Origin: Burkholderiales bacterium 67-32
Lineage (GTDB): Bacteria; Pseudomonadota; Gammaproteobacteria; Burkholderiales; Burkholderiaceae_B
Assembly: GCA_001898625.1 (NCBI GenBank)
Contig: MKUP01000026.1
Coordinates: 1 to 64,000 of the forward strand
DNA: 64,000 nucleotides
Direction: 5' to 3'
Numbering within the stretch: position 1 is the stretch's first letter; every line of letters starts with the position of its first letter. Positions 44,811 to 55,177 of this stretch are shown in pieces. The notes under the pieces are model-generated. The model ran no database searches. It saw nothing but the letters and a program-made list of their open reading frames with translations, and was not told the DNA's origin. Made by a program: the position numbers and the translations under genes.

Positions 44811-46886
44811 ATGTTGGGAAGGCTGAACCCCCTCGTATTGGCATTGATGAGTGTTTCCTGGGGCCTGCCCGCGGCCGCCTGGGCGCAGGCCGCGTCCCCC
44901 ACCGAGCCCGCGCCGCAGACCTTGAAGGAAGTCACCGTGTCCGCCACGCCCCTGTCGCGCAGCGAACAGGACCTGGCGGCACCGGTCACCGTGCTGGACG
45001 AGAACGACTTGCTGACCAAGCGTGCCGCCACGCTGGGCGAGACGCTGGAGCAGGAGCCGGGCATCACCTCGTCGCATTTCGGCGCGGGCGCCAGCCGCCC
45101 CATCATCCGGGGCATGGACGGCGCGCGTGTCAAGATCGTGTCCGACGGCGCCGAAGTCCAGGATGCCTCCACCATCAGTCCCGACCACGCGGTGGGACTG
45201 GAACCCATGCTGTCCCAGCGCGTGGAAGTGCTGCGCGGGCCGGCGGCGCTGCTGTACGGCGGCGGGGCGGTGGGCGGCGTGGTCAACGTGCTCGACAACA
45301 AGATCCCCACCGAGATGCCCGAGAACGCCGTGGAAGGCAGCGTGGAGCTGCGCGGCGCGACCGGTCCGCGCGAGACGTCGGGCGCGTTCGAGCTGACCAC
45401 CGGCGGCAAGGGCCTGGTCTTCCATGCCGAAGGGCTCAAGCGCAACGCCAACGACTACAAGGTGGGCCGCGGCTGGGCCGGCGGCAACCGGGTGGACGGC
45501 TCGTACAACCATACCGAGACCGGCAGCGTGGGGCTGTCGTGGGTGGGCGACCGCGGCTACATCGGACTGGCCTACACCAGCCAGCGCAACCGCTACGGCC
45601 TGCCGGGCCATGACCACGCCTACGAGGGCTGCCACGCGCACGGTACGCATCTGCATTGCCCCGACGACGGCCATGGCCACGGCGACGACGATGGCCACGA
45701 TCATGACCATGGCGCGGATGGCGACAGCCACGGCGTGCCTTTCGTGAAGCTGCGCAGCCAGCGGTGGGATGTGCGCGGCGAGCTGCGCGATCCCTTCGCC
45801 GGTTTCACCCGGCTGCGCGTGCGCGCCGGCTTCACCGATTACCAGCATGACGAGATCGAGGGCGACACGGTCGCCACCACCTTCAAGAACAAGGCGCACG
45901 ACGGCCGCGTGGAACTGGAGCACGCGCCCATAGGCGGGCTGCGGGGCGTGATCGGCGCGCAGACGACGCGCCGCGCCTTCAGCGCCCTGGGCGAAGAGGC
46001 CTACGTGCAGCCCACCGTGACGCGCAACAACGGCCTGTTCGCGCTCGAGGAATATACGGTGGGCGACTGGCGCTTCGAGGGTGGGCTGCGGCACGAATGG
46101 CAGCGCATCGACGTGCAGGGCGGCGCGCCCGATACCCGGCATCGCGGCACCTCGGTGTCGGCGGGAGCCGTCTGGAAATTCGCGCCGCAGTATTCGCTGG
46201 GTGTGTCGGCGTCGCGCTCGCATCGCCTGCCGACCGCCGAGGAACTCTATGCCAACGGCCTGCACCTGGCCACCTCCACCTACGAGATCGGCAACGCCAA
46301 CCTGAAGAAGGAAACGTCCAACAACATCGACCTCACGCTGCGCAAGTTCGCCGGACCCACTACGTTCTCGGTCTCGGTGTTCCACAACAAGATGGACAAC
46401 TTCATCTATGGCCGCACGCTGGACGTCTACCAGAACCTGCAATTGCTGGAGTACACGCAGCACGATGCCACCTTCACCGGGCTGGAGGCCAAGGTGCGCC
46501 ACCAGATCGACCGCATCTTCGCTGTCTCGCTGATGGGCGACTACGTGCGCGCGAAACTGGACGGCGGCGGCAATCTGCCGCGCATCCCGGCCTACCGGAT
46601 CGGCACGCGGCTCGACGCGCGCTGGCAGGCCTGGAGCGGTGATGTCGAATTGTCGTACGTGGGGCGTCAGGACAAGGTGGCCGAGTTCGAGACCGAGACG
46701 GCCGGCTACACGATGCTCAACCTTGGCGCCGCCTACGAAGGCCGCATGAGCGGCACCCGTTACCAGATCTACGTCCGGGCCAACAACCTCACCAACAAGC
46801 TTGCCTACCGGCATACGTCGTTCATCAAGAATGCCGCGCCGCTGATGGGCCGGAACATCGTCATGGGCGTGCGGCTGACGTTCTGA
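44811..46886 (+). CDS. znuD: TonB-dependent outer-membrane receptor, zinc type (ZnuD-like)
   Basis: 691 residues. Signal peptide to about residue 25 (AAAWA|QA), TonB box-like KEVTVSAT, plug domain with IIRGMDGARVKI and VEVLRGPAALLYGGG, then a 22-strand barrel ending in VRLTF. An extracellular loop encoded at about 45607-45735 is packed with His and Asp (GHDHAYEGCHAHGTH and GHGHGDDDGHDHDHG), the mark of ZnuD-type zinc receptors. GAAGGAA precedes the start. Expected to be zinc-repressed. Confidence 0.88.
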   Translation: MLGRLNPLVLALMSVSWGLPAAAWAQAASPTEPAPQTLKEVTVSATPLSRSEQDLAAPVTVLDENDLLTKRAATLGETLEQEPGITSSHFGAGASRPIIRGMDGARVKIVSDGAEVQDASTISPDHAVGLEPMLSQRVEVLRGPAALLYGGGAVGGVVNVLDNKIPTEMPENAVEGSVELRGATGPRETSGAFELTTGGKGLVFHAEGLKRNANDYKVGRGWAGGNRVDGSYNHTETGSVGLSWVGDRGYIGLAYTSQRNRYGLPGHDHAYEGCHAHGTHLHCPDDGHGHGDDDGHDHDHGADGDSHGVPFVKLRSQRWDVRGELRDPFAGFTRLRVRAGFTDYQHDEIEGDTVATTFKNKAHDGRVELEHAPIGGLRGVIGAQTTRRAFSALGEEAYVQPTVTRNNGLFALEEYTVGDWRFEGGLRHEWQRIDVQGGAPDTRHRGTSVSAGAVWKFAPQYSLGVSASRSHRLPTAEELYANGLHLATSTYEIGNANLKKETSNNIDLTLRKFAGPTTFSVSVFHNKMDNFIYGRTLDVYQNLQLLEYTQHDATFTGLEAKVRHQIDRIFAVSLMGDYVRAKLDGGGNLPRIPAYRIGTRLDARWQAWSGDVELSYVGRQDKVAEFETETAGYTMLNLGAAYEGRMSGTRYQIYVRANNLTNKLAYRHTSFIKNAAPLMGRNIVMGVRLTF

Positions 46887-46954
46887 TTGTTACAGCGGTG
46901 ACTGGGGGCGCGGCCTATCCTGGGTGAAGGTTTCACTCGAGAAAGGAGAGCGAT

Positions 46955-47515
46955 ATGGAGCAGGCCGTCAAGCCGCAGGCCCCCAGTGCCGAGAAGTTTT
47001 CCATCGATGTGGAGGCCATCCGCGCCCGGGCGCGCAAGCACCTGGACGAGGGCGCGGTGACCCAGGACTACGGCGCCAATCGCGGCGTCGTGCTCGAGAT
47101 GCTGAACGAGGCACTGGCCACGGAGCTGGTCTGTGTGCTGCGCTACAAGCGCCACTATTTCATGGCGCGCGGCATCCACGCCGATCCGGTCGCGGCCGAG
47201 TTCGCCGAGCACGCGACCCAGGAACAGCAGCACGCGGACCAGATCGCCCAGCGCATCGTGCAATTGGGCGGCGAGCCGGATTTTTCGCCCGACAGCCTGT
47301 CCGAGCGCAGCCATTCCCAATACGTGGAAGCCGGTACGCTGGAAAGCATGATCAAGGAGAACCTGGTGGCCGAGCGCATCGCCATCGACAGCTATCGGGC
47401 CATGGTCCGCTACCTCGGGGACAAGGATCCGACCACGCGCCGCATGCTGGAGGAAATCCTGGCGGTCGAGGAAGAGCACGCGGACGACATGTCCGACCTG
47501 CTCGCGCGCGGCTAG
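46955..47515 (+). CDS. ferritin-like protein (bacterioferritin family, no haem Met)
   Basis: 186 residues, four-helix bundle. Di-iron residues are visible in NEALATELVC, EQQHADQI, NLVAERIAID and VEEEHADDM. Where bacterioferritin has Glu-Met-Lys-His (haem Met52), this protein has Glu-Gln-Gln-His, so the inter-subunit haem ligand is missing. An N-terminal extension of about 20 residues precedes the bundle. It probably stores or oxidises iron without haem. Convergent with the EAL gene. Confidence 0.8.
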   Translation: MEQAVKPQAPSAEKFSIDVEAIRARARKHLDEGAVTQDYGANRGVVLEMLNEALATELVCVLRYKRHYFMARGIHADPVAAEFAEHATQEQQHADQIAQRIVQLGGEPDFSPDSLSERSHSQYVEAGTLESMIKENLVAERIAIDSYRAMVRYLGDKDPTTRRMLEEILAVEEEHADDMSDLLARG

Positions 47516-47530
47516 CCCCGAGGTTGGTCC

Positions 47531-48358
47531 TTAAGCGGCGGGTGGCTCGTGGGCCGCTCCCGCCCGCGGGGGCGGCGGCGCCAGCGAAGCCGATGGCGCG
47601 CCGAACAGATAGCCCTGCGCGTATTGCGCGCCCAGCGCCGCGAGGCGGGCCAGGCTGGCTTCGTCCTCGACGCGCTTGAACACTACCTGGCACGAAAGTC
47701 CTGCCGCCGTCTCCAGCAGCGGGGGCAGTTCACGTTCGGGATCGGCCACGGTGCGCGGGTCCAGCTTGATGACTTCCGGCGCATGCAGGTGCAGCAGCGA
47801 TTGCGCCTCGCCCACGTTGTTGGCGTGTACGCCCGACAGGAAGCCCGCCTTCTTGTAGTTGCCCAGGATCATGCCGGCCAGCAGCACGTCCTGCGCGGCC
47901 TCGGCCGGCAATTGCAGCACGATGCGTGAAGGCGGGATGCCCAGCGCCTCGACCATGCGGCGGAATGCCTGTCCATGGTCATGGGTGATGGCGGCCAGCA
48001 GCCGGCCATGGACGCGCAAGTACAGGGGATGGGCGGCGTCCGCCTTGGAGAAATAATTCAGCGTGTGGACCAGGCGGCACAGCCGGTCCAGCCGCACCAG
48101 CGTGGCGTCGTCGGCCGCCCGTGAAAACAGGCCCCAGGGGCTGATGACGTCGCCGTCGGTCGCGTGCGAACGGGCGTAGGCGTCATAGCCGGCCACCGTC
48201 CGCGTATCGATCCTGACCACCGGCTGGAAGCCGCTGGCCAGCTCGAACTCGTAGAACCTGCCGAGGACGGTGCCGTCGGGCGCCAGGCGCAGCGACGCAT
48301 GCAGGTCGGGCTGGCTGGAGAGTTTTTCTATCAGTGTCCGGATTGCCGCATAGGCCAC
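47531..48358 (-). CDS. degenerate EAL-domain protein
   Basis: 275 residues from GTG 48358, which has AGGAG six bases upstream. The domain aligns from FQPVVRI to QYAQGYLFG, but the Glu-Ala-Leu motif reads Asp-Ala-Tyr, and other catalytic acids are altered (FKRVED instead of an EGVE-type motif). c-di-GMP hydrolysis is unlikely; binding of the nucleotide or of a protein partner is possible. Upstream frame to 49291 overlaps rsgA and was rejected. Confidence 0.75.
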   Translation of the reverse strand: MAYAAIRTLIEKLSSQPDLHASLRLAPDGTVLGRFYEFELASGFQPVVRIDTRTVAGYDAYARSHATDGDVISPWGLFSRAADDATLVRLDRLCRLVHTLNYFSKADAAHPLYLRVHGRLLAAITHDHGQAFRRMVEALGIPPSRIVLQLPAEAAQDVLLAGMILGNYKKAGFLSGVHANNVGEAQSLLHLHAPEVIKLDPRTVADPERELPPLLETAAGLSCQVVFKRVEDEASLARLAALGAQYAQGYLFGAPSASLAPPPPRAGAAHEPPAA

Positions 48359-48465
48359 GGAAAGCTCCTGAAGGGGACGCAAGGAAGATTCCCGAGCGTA
48401 CCGCCGATCACCATAACGCCAAACGATTGTTTTGCTGATCGGATATTCCTTCTGGTTCTGAAGGC

Positions 48466-49395
48466 TCAATAGCGTTGGCCGAGCTGCAATTCCTCCAGCA
48501 GCCGCCCGTAGAGCGCATGGCGCTGGGGCGCGATCCGGCCGGCCTCCAGGGCTTCCAGCACGGCGCATCCCGGTTCGTGGATGTGGGTGCAGTTGTAGAA
48601 ACGGCAGTGGCCCAGGTAGGGCGAGAACTCGGGGAAGCCCTTCACGATCTGGGCGCCGTCCAGGTGCTGCAGGCCGAAGGCCTGGAATCCCGGCGAGTCG
48701 ATCAGGTCGGCTCCGGTGGCGAGCGTGGCGGGCAGGTGATACAGGCGCGTGCTGGTGGTCGTGTGCTTGCCGGCGCCCAGCGCCTGCGAGTGTTCCTGGG
48801 TGGCGGCCAAGGCATCGGGGACCAGGGCGTTGAGCAGCGTGGATTTGCCCATGCCGCTCTGGCCCAGCAGCAGGCTGGCCTGGCCGGCCAGCCTGGGCGC
48901 CAGCGCGGCCCGGGTGGCGGCGGTATCGCGCGCGCTGAGTTCCAGTACCGGCACGCCGAGTGCCTGGATGGGCGCCAGCTTGCGGCGGGCGGCCGGGAGG
49001 CCGGCGGTGCGGTCGACCTTGTTCAGGATGACTACGGGGGAGATGTCGGCATTGAAGGCGCCGACCAGGGCGCGGCCCACCAGTTCGTCGGAGAAGTCGG
49101 GTTCGGTGGCCACGACGATGAGCAATTGGTCGACGTTGGCGGCGAACTGCTTGGTCCGCATCTCGTCCGACCGGTAGAGCAGGTTGCGGCGCGGCAGCAC
49201 CGACTGGATGGCGCCTTCGGCCGGCCCCTCGGGTGCGACCTCGACCCGGTCGCCCACGGCGGCCGTACCTTTCTTGCCGCGCGGGTAGCATTGGCGGGTC
49301 GAGCCGTCATCGCATTCGACCGTGAAGTGGCGCCCGAAGGCAGCCACGACACGGCCCTGCAGGCCGGTACCCGGAGCGCGCCGCGGCGGCTTCAT
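48466..49395 (-). CDS. rsgA: ribosome small subunit-dependent GTPase A
   Basis: 309 residues from [13 protein letters not shown]-fold N-terminus ([14 protein letters not shown]), then circularly permuted GTPase motifs (NKVD before Walker [10 protein letters not shown]), and a C-terminal zinc knuckle with [15 protein letters not shown]. It assists late 30S maturation. Start overlaps the pterin dehydratase stop by four bases. Confidence 0.94.
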   Translation of the reverse strand: MKPPRRAPGTGLQGRVVAAFGRHFTVECDDGSTRQCYPRGKKGTAAVGDRVEVAPEGPAEGAIQSVLPRRNLLYRSDEMRTKQFAANVDQLLIVVATEPDFSDELVGRALVGAFNADISPVVILNKVDRTAGLPAARRKLAPIQALGVPVLELSARDTAATRAALAPRLAGQASLLLGQSGMGKSTLLNALVPDALAATQEHSQALGAGKHTTTSTRLYHLPATLATGADLIDSPGFQAFGLQHLDGAQIVKGFPEFSPYLGHCRFYNCTHIHEPGCAVLEALEAGRIAPQRHALYGRLLEELQLGQRY

Positions 49396-49736
49396 GATTC
49401 GTAGCGCGCGTCTATCTTGGCCGCACAGATGAAATCGTTGATGGAAATGCCGCCTATCTCGTGCGTGGTGTAGTGCACGCGTACCCGCCCGGGTCCGACC
49501 AGCATCTCGGGGTGGTGGTTCTCCTGGCCGGCGACCTCGGCGACGGCGTTCACGAAGGCGATGGTCCCGGCATAGTCGGCGAATTCGTAGTCGCGTTCCA
49601 GGACCTCGCCGTGTCGCGCCCAGATGGGCAGCACATGGATCTGCTCGTCGATGTGGGCCGAGCTCATCGGCGCCCGGTTCTTCATGGGCACGCAGCGGCC
49701 CGAGCGCAGCTGTTCGATACTCAATACGCGTTTCAT
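49392..49736 (-). CDS. 4a-hydroxytetrahydrobiopterin dehydratase (PCD/PhhB)
   Basis: 114 residues. The family His motif is ENHHPEML, with [12 protein letters not shown] after it. It regenerates the pterin cofactor of aromatic amino acid hydroxylases; no such hydroxylase is in the window. It overlaps the genes on both sides by four bases, so it is co-translated with the M48 protease and rsgA. Confidence 0.92.
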   Translation of the reverse strand: MKRVLSIEQLRSGRCVPMKNRAPMSSAHIDEQIHVLPIWARHGEVLERDYEFADYAGTIAFVNAVAEVAGQENHHPEMLVGPGRVRVHYTTHEIGGISINDFICAAKIDARYES

Positions 49737-51043
49737 GCCGGCTCCTGGAGGCGGTCGGGTGGGGCCGCATGCGGCGCGGCGGCTCGCAGCCGGCCTATGC
49801 GTATGCCGGCGGGCGGGTGCGAATCGTAGAAGGCCGAATGCACGGGGTCGGGGGTCAGGGTGGCGGCATTGTCGTCGTAGAGCTTGACCAGCGCCGAGAC
49901 GAGGTTCGCGGGATCGGTCTGCTCGCTGGCGAAGCGATCCGCCTCGAACTCGTGCTTGCGCGAGTACCAGCTCGCGAGCGGAATGAAGGCGAAGGTGAAG
50001 ACCGGCGCCACGAGGAAGAACAGGATCAGGGCCAGGCCGTCGTTGTGCCCGCCCAGCAGGGGCGCGGTGCCCAGACCGGTGTAGAACCACACCTGCCGGG
50101 ACAGCCAGCCCAGCAGGGCGAAGAACACCAGCGACACGCCAAAGCTGAAAGCCAGGCGCTTGAGGATGTGCCGGTGCTTGAAGTGGCCGAGCTCGTGCGC
50201 CAGCACGGCCTCGATTTCCTCGGGAGCCAGGCGGGCCAGCAGGGTGTCGAAGAAGACGATGCGCTTGCTCTTGCCGAAGCCGGTGAAATAGGCGTTGCCG
50301 TGCGCCGACCGCTTGGAGCCGTCCATGACGAAGAGCCCGTTCAGGGCGAAGCCGGTGCGGCGCGCCAGCGCCTGGATGCGCTCGGCCAGCGCCTGGTCGG
50401 CCAGCGGCGTGAACTTGTTGAACAGCGGCGCGATGACGGTGGGAAACAGCAGCATGACCGAAAGGTTGAAGACGATCCACAGGCCCCAGCCCCACAGCCA
50501 CCAGTAGGTACCGGCACCCGCCATGAGCCACAGCAGGGCCGACAGCAGCGGCAGCCCGAACACCACGGCCAGCGCGAGACCCTTCATGGTATCGGCAGCG
50601 AACAGCCGCAAGGTCATCCGGTTGAACCCGAACCTGGCTTCCAGCACGAACTGGCGCCACAGGGTGAAGGGAAGAGCCAGCAGCGAGAGCAGGACGGCGG
50701 CCATCGCGACCAGCAGCAACTGGCGGACGAAGTCGGACGAGGCCAGCGAGGCGGCCAGCTCGTTCAGGGCCTGGAGTCCGCCCAGCAGCGTCAGGCCGAT
50801 CAGCACCGCCGTATCGAACAGCAGCGCGACGATGTCGAAACGGATGCGGGCGATGGTGTAGTCGGCCGCCCGTCTGTGGCTGGTTTCCCCGATGCGGTCG
50901 GCGAATTCGGCGGGGACGCGATCGCGATGCAGCGCGACGTGGCGGGTCTGGCGGGTAGACAGCCACAGCCGGGTAGCGACGCCGGTCAGCAGCATCAGGA
51001 CGAACAGCAGGGTAAACACGATGACGGCTCGTAGTCGGGGCAT
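49733..51043 (-). CDS. M48 family (Ste24/CAAX-type) membrane metalloprotease
   Basis: 436 residues, several membrane helices and the zinc motif HELGH ([12 protein letters not shown]) with the third ligand in [10 protein letters not shown]. The length and N-terminal helices match bacterial Ste24 homologues. It heads the operon with the pterin dehydratase and rsgA, and is divergent from orn. A role in membrane protein quality control is inferred from family. Confidence 0.9.
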   Translation of the reverse strand: MPRLRAVIVFTLLFVLMLLTGVATRLWLSTRQTRHVALHRDRVPAEFADRIGETSHRRAADYTIARIRFDIVALLFDTAVLIGLTLLGGLQALNELAASLASSDFVRQLLLVAMAAVLLSLLALPFTLWRQFVLEARFGFNRMTLRLFAADTMKGLALAVVFGLPLLSALLWLMAGAGTYWWLWGWGLWIVFNLSVMLLFPTVIAPLFNKFTPLADQALAERIQALARRTGFALNGLFVMDGSKRSAHGNAYFTGFGKSKRIVFFDTLLARLAPEEIEAVLAHELGHFKHRHILKRLAFSFGVSLVFFALLGWLSRQVWFYTGLGTAPLLGGHNDGLALILFFLVAPVFTFAFIPLASWYSRKHEFEADRFASEQTDPANLVSALVKLYDDNAATLTPDPVHSAFYDSHPPAGIRIGRLRAAAPHAAPPDRLQEPA

Positions 51044-51179
51044 ACGCGCAAGCCCCGATGGATCCCGACGCGGGTTCGGAAAGCGGAGGCGCCAGCCTGT
51101 GAGAAAATTGGCATTTGTGCCCGCGCCGCCGTCATGGCGCCGCGCGCGCGATCATGCATAGTTCCGGAGCACCGATTAT

Positions 51180-51725
51180 ATGGCGTTGAACGAAAATCAC
51201 CTGGTTTGGCTCGACATGGAAATGACGGGCCTGGATCCGGAAAAGGAAAAGATCATCGAAGTCGCGGTGGTCGTGACCGACGCCCAGCTCGAGGTGGTGG
51301 CCGAAGGGCCGGTCCTGGTCGTGCACCAGTCCGACGAATTGCTCGACGGCATGGACAACTGGAACAAGGCCACCCACGGCCGCAGCGGGCTGATCGACAA
51401 AGTGAAGGCTTCCTCGCTGGCCGAAGCCCAGGCCGAGGACATCCTGCTGGAGTTCCTGGGCCAGTATGTGCCGGCCGGCAAGTCGCCGCTGTGCGGCAAC
51501 ACCATCGGCCAGGACCGCCGCTTCATGGTCCGCTACATGCCCCGGCTCGAGGCCTTCTTCCACTACCGCAACCTGGACGTCAGCACGCTGAAAGAGCTCT
51601 GCCGCCGCTGGAAGCCCGAGATCTACAAAGGGTTCGAGAAAAAAAGCCGGCACGAGGCGCTGGCCGACATCTACGAGTCCATCGACGAGCTCAAGTACTA
51701 CCGCGAGCACTTCCTGCGCGTCTAG
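51180..51725 (+). CDS. orn: oligoribonuclease
   Basis: 181 residues, full length. DEDDh motifs: Asp and Glu in [10 protein letters not shown], Asp in [11 protein letters not shown], His and Asp in [10 protein letters not shown]. The C-terminus YYREHFL is characteristic. It degrades di- to penta-nucleotides, including pGpG from c-di-GMP turnover. Stop is three bases from the convergent MATE gene stop. Confidence 0.96.
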   Translation: MALNENHLVWLDMEMTGLDPEKEKIIEVAVVVTDAQLEVVAEGPVLVVHQSDELLDGMDNWNKATHGRSGLIDKVKASSLAEAQAEDILLEFLGQYVPAGKSPLCGNTIGQDRRFMVRYMPRLEAFFHYRNLDVSTLKELCRRWKPEIYKGFEKKSRHEALADIYESIDELKYYREHFLRV

Positions 51726-51728
51726 TCC

Positions 51729-53159
51729 CTAGGGTTGTGGCTGCGGTACCGCGGGGCCGGCCGGACGCCGGGCGGCCACCCGCCAGTAGAAGTACTGCAG
51801 CATGAGCGACGAGATCGCCATGCTGAAGGTCGCCATCAGCCACATGGTCCCGGCGCCCGTGGGCGCGCCGGGCATCAGCACCGCGACCAGTCCGCCCAGC
51901 GCGCCCGCGCCCGGGCCGAATGCCAGCCACCATCCTCCCAGCAGGCCGATGCCCCACAGCGCGCCGGCCTGGATCAGCATGGGCCCGACCGCCATCTTGT
52001 AGGCGCGCAGCAGGTAGCTGGTCATGCACTGCAGCGAATCGAACAGATGGAAGAAGGCCAGCATGCCCAGAAGGCCGAGCGCGACGACACCGACCTCGGC
52101 ATCGCTGGTGTAGGCCTGGACGATGGGGCCGCGCGCCAGGATCACGACCGCGATCGTCAGCAGGGCGCCGGTGGTGCTGATCATCAGTCCGGCCGAACCC
52201 GTACGCCGCGCGCGCAGCGGGTCTCCCGAACCGATGGCCTGCGCCGTGAGCGCACCGGTCGATACCCCCAGCGCCAGCGGCATCATGAAGCACAGCGCGA
52301 CCAGGTTGGCCATGATCTGGTGCCCGCCGGTGGCGTAGATGCCCTCGCGCGCCACCAGCAGCGCCATGAAGGTGAAGGACGTGACCTCGATCAGGTAGGA
52401 GCCGCCCATCGGTAGGCCCAGCCGCAGCAGTTCTCCCAGCGTTTTCCTGTCCGGGCGGCCGATGCGCAGGCCGAATTGCCGGTAGAACGGGTCGCGGCGC
52501 AGGATGAGGACGCTCAGGCCCACGCTGATCCAGAACACCAGCGCGGTGGACAGCCCCGCGCCCACGGCGCCCAGCGCGGGCAGGCCGAACTTGCCGTAGA
52601 TGAAGAGCCAGTTGAACAGTACCTTGAAGCCTATGCCCGCGATGTTGATCATCATCACGACCTTGGGCCGCGATACCGCGGTGTTCAGGGCGTAGACCGT
52701 GCGGAAGACCAGCGCGGCGGGCAGGGCGACGATCAGCATGGCCAGATAGCCGCGCACCTGGTCGCGTACGGCCGGGTCGACGTTGCCGGACATCGCCAGC
52801 CAGGTGTCCGGAAACAGCATCGCCAGTCCGCCCACCACCGACAGGCCCAGCGACAGCCAGACCGCCTGGCCCCAGGCGCGGCCGATCTCGGCCAGCCGGC
52901 GGCCGCCGAAGTGCTGGGCGGCGATCGGGATCAGCGCGTGCAGTACGCCGGTCAGGCCGATGAACACGGTGACGTAGATGGACACCGCCAGCGCCATGGC
53001 GGCCAGCGCCACGGGCGACGCATGGCCCGTCATCGCGGTGTCGAGTACGCCGAAGGCCATGCTGGCCCACTGGCCGACCAGGACCGGCCAGCCCTGTTGC
53101 AGGATGCGGCGCAGGGTCGCGCCCCAACTGGAAGGGGGCGCGAGCCCGGTATCGGTCAC
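51729..53159 (-). CDS. MATE-family efflux transporter (NorM-like)
   Basis: 476 residues, 12 predicted membrane helices in two halves. GTG 53159 overlaps the ArnT-like stop. Motifs: MAFGVLDTAMTGHASPVALAAM in outline, and MGGSYLIEVTSFTFMALLVA in the second half. It would export cationic drugs or metabolites by Na+ or H+ antiport. The long frame upstream to 54848 is antisense-like read-through of the next gene and was rejected. Confidence 0.9.
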   Translation of the reverse strand: MTDTGLAPPSSWGATLRRILQQGWPVLVGQWASMAFGVLDTAMTGHASPVALAAMALAVSIYVTVFIGLTGVLHALIPIAAQHFGGRRLAEIGRAWGQAVWLSLGLSVVGGLAMLFPDTWLAMSGNVDPAVRDQVRGYLAMLIVALPAALVFRTVYALNTAVSRPKVVMMINIAGIGFKVLFNWLFIYGKFGLPALGAVGAGLSTALVFWISVGLSVLILRRDPFYRQFGLRIGRPDRKTLGELLRLGLPMGGSYLIEVTSFTFMALLVAREGIYATGGHQIMANLVALCFMMPLALGVSTGALTAQAIGSGDPLRARRTGSAGLMISTTGALLTIAVVILARGPIVQAYTSDAEVGVVALGLLGMLAFFHLFDSLQCMTSYLLRAYKMAVGPMLIQAGALWGIGLLGGWWLAFGPGAGALGGLVAVLMPGAPTGAGTMWLMATFSMAISSLMLQYFYWRVAARRPAGPAVPQPQP

Positions 53160-54958
53160 GGGGCGGGGCGTCCGGCCGGGACCGGGCGCAACAGGATGAA
53201 GTACTCGAGCAGTTGCGGGGCGCGGCGGAATTCCGCCGCGCGGGTTCCTTCCCACAGCACGCGGCTGCCGGCGTACTCGCCGCGCTGGAGCGCGTTCCGC
53301 AGCACGCTGGCGTTGCCTTGCAGCAGGACGAGGGGGCAGTCGCCGGACAGCTCGAAGCGCAGGTTGTCGAAGACCGCGAACGAGGCGCGCTGGGACAGTC
53401 CCAGGCCGGAGCTGCGCACGCACTCCTGCCGGCCGGTGCGGGCCCGCTCGGCGGCCAGTGCATGGGCCATGCCGTTCGAGACTTCTCGGTAGCTCTTGTT
53501 GTAGTTGATCGAGGGCAGCCACAGCGTCATGATCAGCAGCCAGCAGGCGACCACGCCCCCCGCCGACAGCACCGTCCCGCGCCACAGTCCGGTGGGACGC
53601 GAGCGGAAGCGCCAGATGATCAGCGCGATCCAGGCCACGCTGGCCACCACCGCGGCGGTGAAGGCGAACAGCGAGAAATCGGCGTCGAAGCCCGGGGTCT
53701 GGCGCGCGATGTTGCGGGCGATCTTGGGCGGCACGCCGGTCATGATGGCGATCCATCCCATCCAGACCACGCAGGCCGCTGCCGAGAACACCATGACGGC
53801 GAACCAGTCCAGGGCATTGATCAGGCCCCGCCGCAGCGTGGGCAGCGCGAGCGCGGCCAGCATCGCGCAGGGGATGACCAGCGCCAGGTATTCCGCGTCG
53901 ATCGGCTCGCGGGTGGCCAACAGCATGGCCAGGCCCGCCAGCATCAGGGCCACCGGGATCTGTACGTGGGGCGAGCGCAGGTAGCCGCGCCACCGCCACA
54001 GCGCGAGCAGCGCCAGCGGACCGGTGGGCCACAGGAACCAGGGCATGTTGCGCAGCACGTCCGACAGCCCGCGCGGCGTCAGCATGCCGAACACGCTGGC
54101 GTTCCAGTGCCACCAGCCGCTCATCCAGTAGGGGTGGAGCTGGGCCGTGGGGATCCACCAGGCCAGCGACAGCGCCACGCCGAGCGGCAGGCTCAGGAGC
54201 GCGATCCAGCGTACCGCCGGCCGCAGCGCCAGGCAGGTGCCGGCCAGGACGGTGATGGCCAGCAGTTGCGGCATGACGGCGGGGAAGCCGCGCGCCAGGA
54301 ATGCGCCGCCCAGCGCCAAGCCCAGGGTCAGCGCACCGCAGCGCGGGTGATCGAGCATGCGGGCGAGCGAATAGAAGGCGAGCGCGTGGAAGGCGAGGGC
54401 GGCTGGTTCGGCGGATGTTTCGTGGGATCGCCAGAGGATGCCCAGGGTGGCCAGGAACAGAAGCAGCGCGGCGTCGGCCAGCATGCGGCCGTAGTCGCGC
54501 GGTTCCGGCTGGCCGCCGAACGGCAGTGCCAGCGGCTGGGCCTCGGCCCGCCGCCCGAGCAGGTAGGCGCCGTACCAGAGGCTGCTGCTGGCGATGCCGA
54601 ACCAGATCAGGTTGGGGACGCGCGCCGCCAGGATATGGCCCAGCAGCGGCGAAAAGATGGCCATGCACAGCGCGCCCATCCACGTCGCCAGCGGGCCTTC
54701 CTGCGATACCGCCACGCCGGCCGCCTCGGGCGCCAGCCATTGCGCCCAGCCGCCGTCGTAGGCGGTCCACATCTGGGCCAGGCCGATGACGTCCTCGCTC
54801 TTCCAGGGCTCGCGCATGACCAGGCCGGTCACGATGTACAGCAGGCACAGGCCCAGCAGGCCCCAGCGCGGGAGCTTCGTGGCCGCGAGCGCGGTCAGCC
54901 GAGCGGGGGTGGGCGGCAGGATGGACGTATGGAAGGGGGACGGGAATCGGTGGGGCAT
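53156..54958 (-). CDS. ArnT-like/GT39-GT83 membrane glycosyltransferase
   Basis: 600 residues, about 12 membrane helices with a periplasmic C-terminal part. Acidic motif near the N-terminus: LVMREPWKSEDVIGLAQM, analogous to the catalytic Asp/Glu of ArnT-type lipid-linked sugar transferases. A role in decorating lipid A or other envelope glycans is likely; the donor sugar is unknown. Confidence 0.82.
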   Translation of the reverse strand: MPHRFPSPFHTSILPPTPARLTALAATKLPRWGLLGLCLLYIVTGLVMREPWKSEDVIGLAQMWTAYDGGWAQWLAPEAAGVAVSQEGPLATWMGALCMAIFSPLLGHILAARVPNLIWFGIASSSLWYGAYLLGRRAEAQPLALPFGGQPEPRDYGRMLADAALLLFLATLGILWRSHETSAEPAALAFHALAFYSLARMLDHPRCGALTLGLALGGAFLARGFPAVMPQLLAITVLAGTCLALRPAVRWIALLSLPLGVALSLAWWIPTAQLHPYWMSGWWHWNASVFGMLTPRGLSDVLRNMPWFLWPTGPLALLALWRWRGYLRSPHVQIPVALMLAGLAMLLATREPIDAEYLALVIPCAMLAALALPTLRRGLINALDWFAVMVFSAAACVVWMGWIAIMTGVPPKIARNIARQTPGFDADFSLFAFTAAVVASVAWIALIIWRFRSRPTGLWRGTVLSAGGVVACWLLIMTLWLPSINYNKSYREVSNGMAHALAAERARTGRQECVRSSGLGLSQRASFAVFDNLRFELSGDCPLVLLQGNASVLRNALQRGEYAGSRVLWEGTRAAEFRRAPQLLEYFILLRPVPAGRPAP

Positions 54959-55134
54959 CGAACCGCTGGGATTACCTAACAGGCGACAAGACGGATTCTA
55001 GTGTCCCGGCAAGCCGCGACACGCAAAAAAAGGCGGAATGCGAGGCCGGATTGCAAGCAATTGCAGCCAAGGGGCGGATTTCCGCGCCGCGGGCTCCGGC
55101 CGGGCGCCCGGGAAAGGGTCGACCACAGAAAAAA

Positions 55135-55157
55135 GGCAGCCCGCAGGCTGCCTTTTT
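55135..55157. terminator. bidirectional intrinsic terminator of rpmE2
   Basis: GGCAGCC (55135-55141), four-base loop, GGCTGCC (55146-55152) and TTTTT; on the minus strand it is followed by six T. It lies 21 bases after the rpmE2 stop. Confidence 0.85.
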
Positions 55158-55177
55158 CGTGGCGCGGGACGGAGCGA

